This document shows positions 37,788-39,088 of a DNA stretch of 39,088 bases, piece after piece; position 1 is the first letter of the stretch, and each line of letters begins with the position of its first letter. A model generated the notes under the pieces. That model saw nothing but the letters and a program-made list of their open reading frames with translations. It did no database searches and was not told the origin of the DNA. A program made the position numbers and the translations under genes. Location: assembly GCA_038253825.1 (NCBI GenBank), contig JBBSGT010000012.1, forward strand, positions 1-39,088, given 5' to 3'. The stretch is from JACDET01 sp038253825 (GTDB lineage Bacteria; Patescibacteriota; Microgenomatia; Levybacterales; UBA12049).

Positions 37788-37944
37788 ACAACAATGTGAA
37801 GAGCAGAATAGATTCCTCCTGTTGAAAGCAGTGTTGTCTTTTGTTCTCCCCTTCGTGCTCTTTTAGCTCGGAGCTTACTAAAGTGGGTGTCTTCAGAACT
37901 GTTCCGCGTTGACAAACTGTTTCATTTAACTTTAATATAGTTAT
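37788..37944. other. 157-bp intergenic region without an evident gene
   Basis: Between the Cys-rich gene and the last gene. It holds the promoter at 37909-37938 and no open frame, hairpin terminator or RNA motif that I can support. Confidence 0.5.
37909..37938 (+). promoter_or_regulatory. Promoter for the 37945 gene (leaderless)
   Basis: Perfect TTGACA (37909-37914), an 18-bp spacer and TAATAT (37933-37938), six bases before the ATG at 37945. Confidence 0.65.
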
Positions 37945-39036
37945 ATGCCTAAAAAGACACTGCGCAAAAAGACTCTACCGGTCAAAAAAAAGAAAGTGGC
38001 CAAGAAAAAATTTCAGCTTGGGAGTGTTGGTAGTTTATTCGTCGTTGGGGTGGTCACAATGATGGTAGGAGTAGGAGCTGTCACTGTCGGTGGGGTTGTG
38101 CCCAATACCAATAGCCGTGGGACGCAACAAGTACAAATCGTCACACCTACCCCTGAATACAATAAACCGAATCTGCAACTTGAAACCTTTGGCTATACAA
38201 CGATTACGCCTACTGTCCCAGCGCCGAAAATAACGCCAACAACCACAATCATCACCACAACGACAAACGAAAGCTGTGGACCTGAGGATGATAATGGGGT
38301 ATTGGTCACTGATAAATGTACATGTATGGATTTAACAGTTATCTGTAAAGGTGGAGTAGCCACCAATCCAGACGGCACACCATTTACCATTCCTAAAGGA
38401 GATGCACCTGATGGCTTTTCAGCAGGACAGAACCCTTGTGGAACGAATATTGCACCGGCAGACGGACGATACTGCGTTGCAAAACCGGTTATTTATCTTT
38501 ATCCCACCACGCCTACCTCTGTTAATGTACAAGTTGTCACAAGCGGTACTATTGTGGTATCAGATCCTCACTATCCCCAAGGCGGATGGCAAAATGTCCT
38601 TGCCTATCCAAATGGAAACATTACCTATAACGGCAAACAGTATTCTGAACTTTTTTATGAATCATCTGTGACAGATTTGCAGAAACCTGATAAAGGAATA
38701 ATTATTGCCAAAGAACAACTGCCAGCAAAGTTAAGCTCGATTCTTGATCAGCTTGGTTTGGTAAAGAACGAAAAACGTGAATTCTTAGATTTCTGGCTGC
38801 CGAAACTACAAAACCTCCCTTCCTCTTATATCTATTTCTCACTGCTGGACACATCTGCAAAAGCACAGGTAGATAAGGTGACTATTTCTCCCAAGCCTGA
38901 TACGCAGATTGCCTTTATTGCCTACTTCAAGCCGGTAAGCTCAGCTACGTATGGTTCAGTATTGCACCTACCTGCCAAACCTCAGCGGGCCGGCTTTGTT
39001 TCAGTTGAGTGGGGTGGAACCATTGATACAAAATAG
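37945..39036 (+). CDS. Membrane-anchored KPVIYLYP-domain surface protein
   Basis: A 363-residue envelope protein. A very Lys-rich cytoplasmic N-terminus (1-22) is followed by a Gly/Val membrane helix (about 28-52), a Thr/Pro linker (58-108), and a short Cys-rich segment with six or seven Cys (111-177). The C-terminal domain starts with AKPVIYLYP (179-187) and continues through YPQGGWQNVLAYPNGNITY, YSELFYES and EFLDFWLPKL. This combination (KPVIYLYP, a GW strand, a Y-LFxE strand and a FxxFWLPxL helix) recurs in uncharacterised secreted proteins of several bacterial phyla. I know it by pattern and not by function. It closes a run of four surface-protein genes. Confidence 0.78.
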   Translation: MPKKTLRKKTLPVKKKKVAKKKFQLGSVGSLFVVGVVTMMVGVGAVTVGGVVPNTNSRGTQQVQIVTPTPEYNKPNLQLETFGYTTITPTVPAPKITPTTTIITTTTNESCGPEDDNGVLVTDKCTCMDLTVICKGGVATNPDGTPFTIPKGDAPDGFSAGQNPCGTNIAPADGRYCVAKPVIYLYPTTPTSVNVQVVTSGTIVVSDPHYPQGGWQNVLAYPNGNITYNGKQYSELFYESSVTDLQKPDKGIIIAKEQLPAKLSSILDQLGLVKNEKREFLDFWLPKLQNLPSSYIYFSLLDTSAKAQVDKVTISPKPDTQIAFIAYFKPVSSATYGSVLHLPAKPQRAGFVSVEWGGTIDTK

Positions 39037-39088
39037 GAAAAAGACGCTTAATGAGCTGAAAAATTAGTAGCAATTTGTGTGAATTCAT

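Noticed and set aside
37345..37794. Antisense frame across the C-terminal repeats
   Set aside because: It lacks promoter and family features; it reflects the repeat composition.
1..39088. CRISPR array, prophage or IS element
   Set aside because: No regularly spaced repeats, terminal inverted repeats, transposase, integrase or phage structural genes are seen.

Overview
This window looks like part of a chromosome from a Patescibacteria (CPR) organism, possibly from the Microgenomates side. That placement is an inference. It rests on AT-rich, tightly packed genes, many single-pass membrane-anchored envelope proteins with Thr/Pro/Ser linkers, VanW and DUF192 proteins, a Cys-rich zinc-ribbon family I associate with CPR genomes, a TraG-like ATPase outside any conjugation locus, and a lone phosphoketolase-centred carbon pathway. 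No ribosomal RNA, tRNA, CRISPR, transposase or integrase is visible. TAA, TAG and TGA all end apparently intact genes, so the genetic code looks standard.

Layout. 0-2.4 kb: the tail of an unknown gene, an unknown protein behind what looks like a transcription attenuator, murB, and a Nudix hydrolase. 2.4-8.2 kb: a two-carbon metabolism block with AMP-forming acetyl-CoA synthetase, an interrupted Nudix gene, a HAD phosphatase, and a phosphoketolase carrying an extra C-terminal CoA-binding domain. 8.2-10.9 kb: a frameshifted acetyltransferase, then a segment (DUF5615/DUF433 toxin-antitoxin pair, PQ-loop-like membrane protein, small unknown protein) flanked by two copies of the 3' end of greA, one intact and one a relic. 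10.9-16.5 kb: nucleotidyltransferase, membrane-anchored solute-binding protein, VanW protein, cytidylyltransferase and two tandem DUF192 proteins. 16.5-21.4 kb: a type III restriction-modification operon in res-mod order. 21.4-25.3 kb: tsaD, a secreted CAP protein, an HD nucleotidase, rmuC and a small unknown. 25.3-28.5 kb: a truncated flavin reductase, an unknown, a zinc-ribbon plus Cys-repeat gene pair, and an interrupted nitrilase. 28.5-34.2 kb: TraG-like ATPase, a UvrD helicase fused to an iron-sulfur nuclease, and RNase P RNA. 34.2-39.1 kb: four secreted or anchored surface proteins (unknown, fasciclin, a large Cys/Pro-rich protein, a KPVIYLYP-domain protein).

Three themes recur. First, many promoters place a TATAAT-like -10 box only about 6-12 bases before the ATG, so many mRNAs should be leaderless or nearly so. 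This pattern corrects several start codons (acsA, xfp, tsaD, the antitoxin, the HD protein, the ATPase). Second, four genes are visibly broken (opal stop, -1 frameshift, amber stop, truncation). They represent either active decay or local sequence errors. Third, short relics of gene 3' ends lie downstream of two cassettes: greA, and possibly the Cys-repeat gene. This suggests insertions at gene ends.
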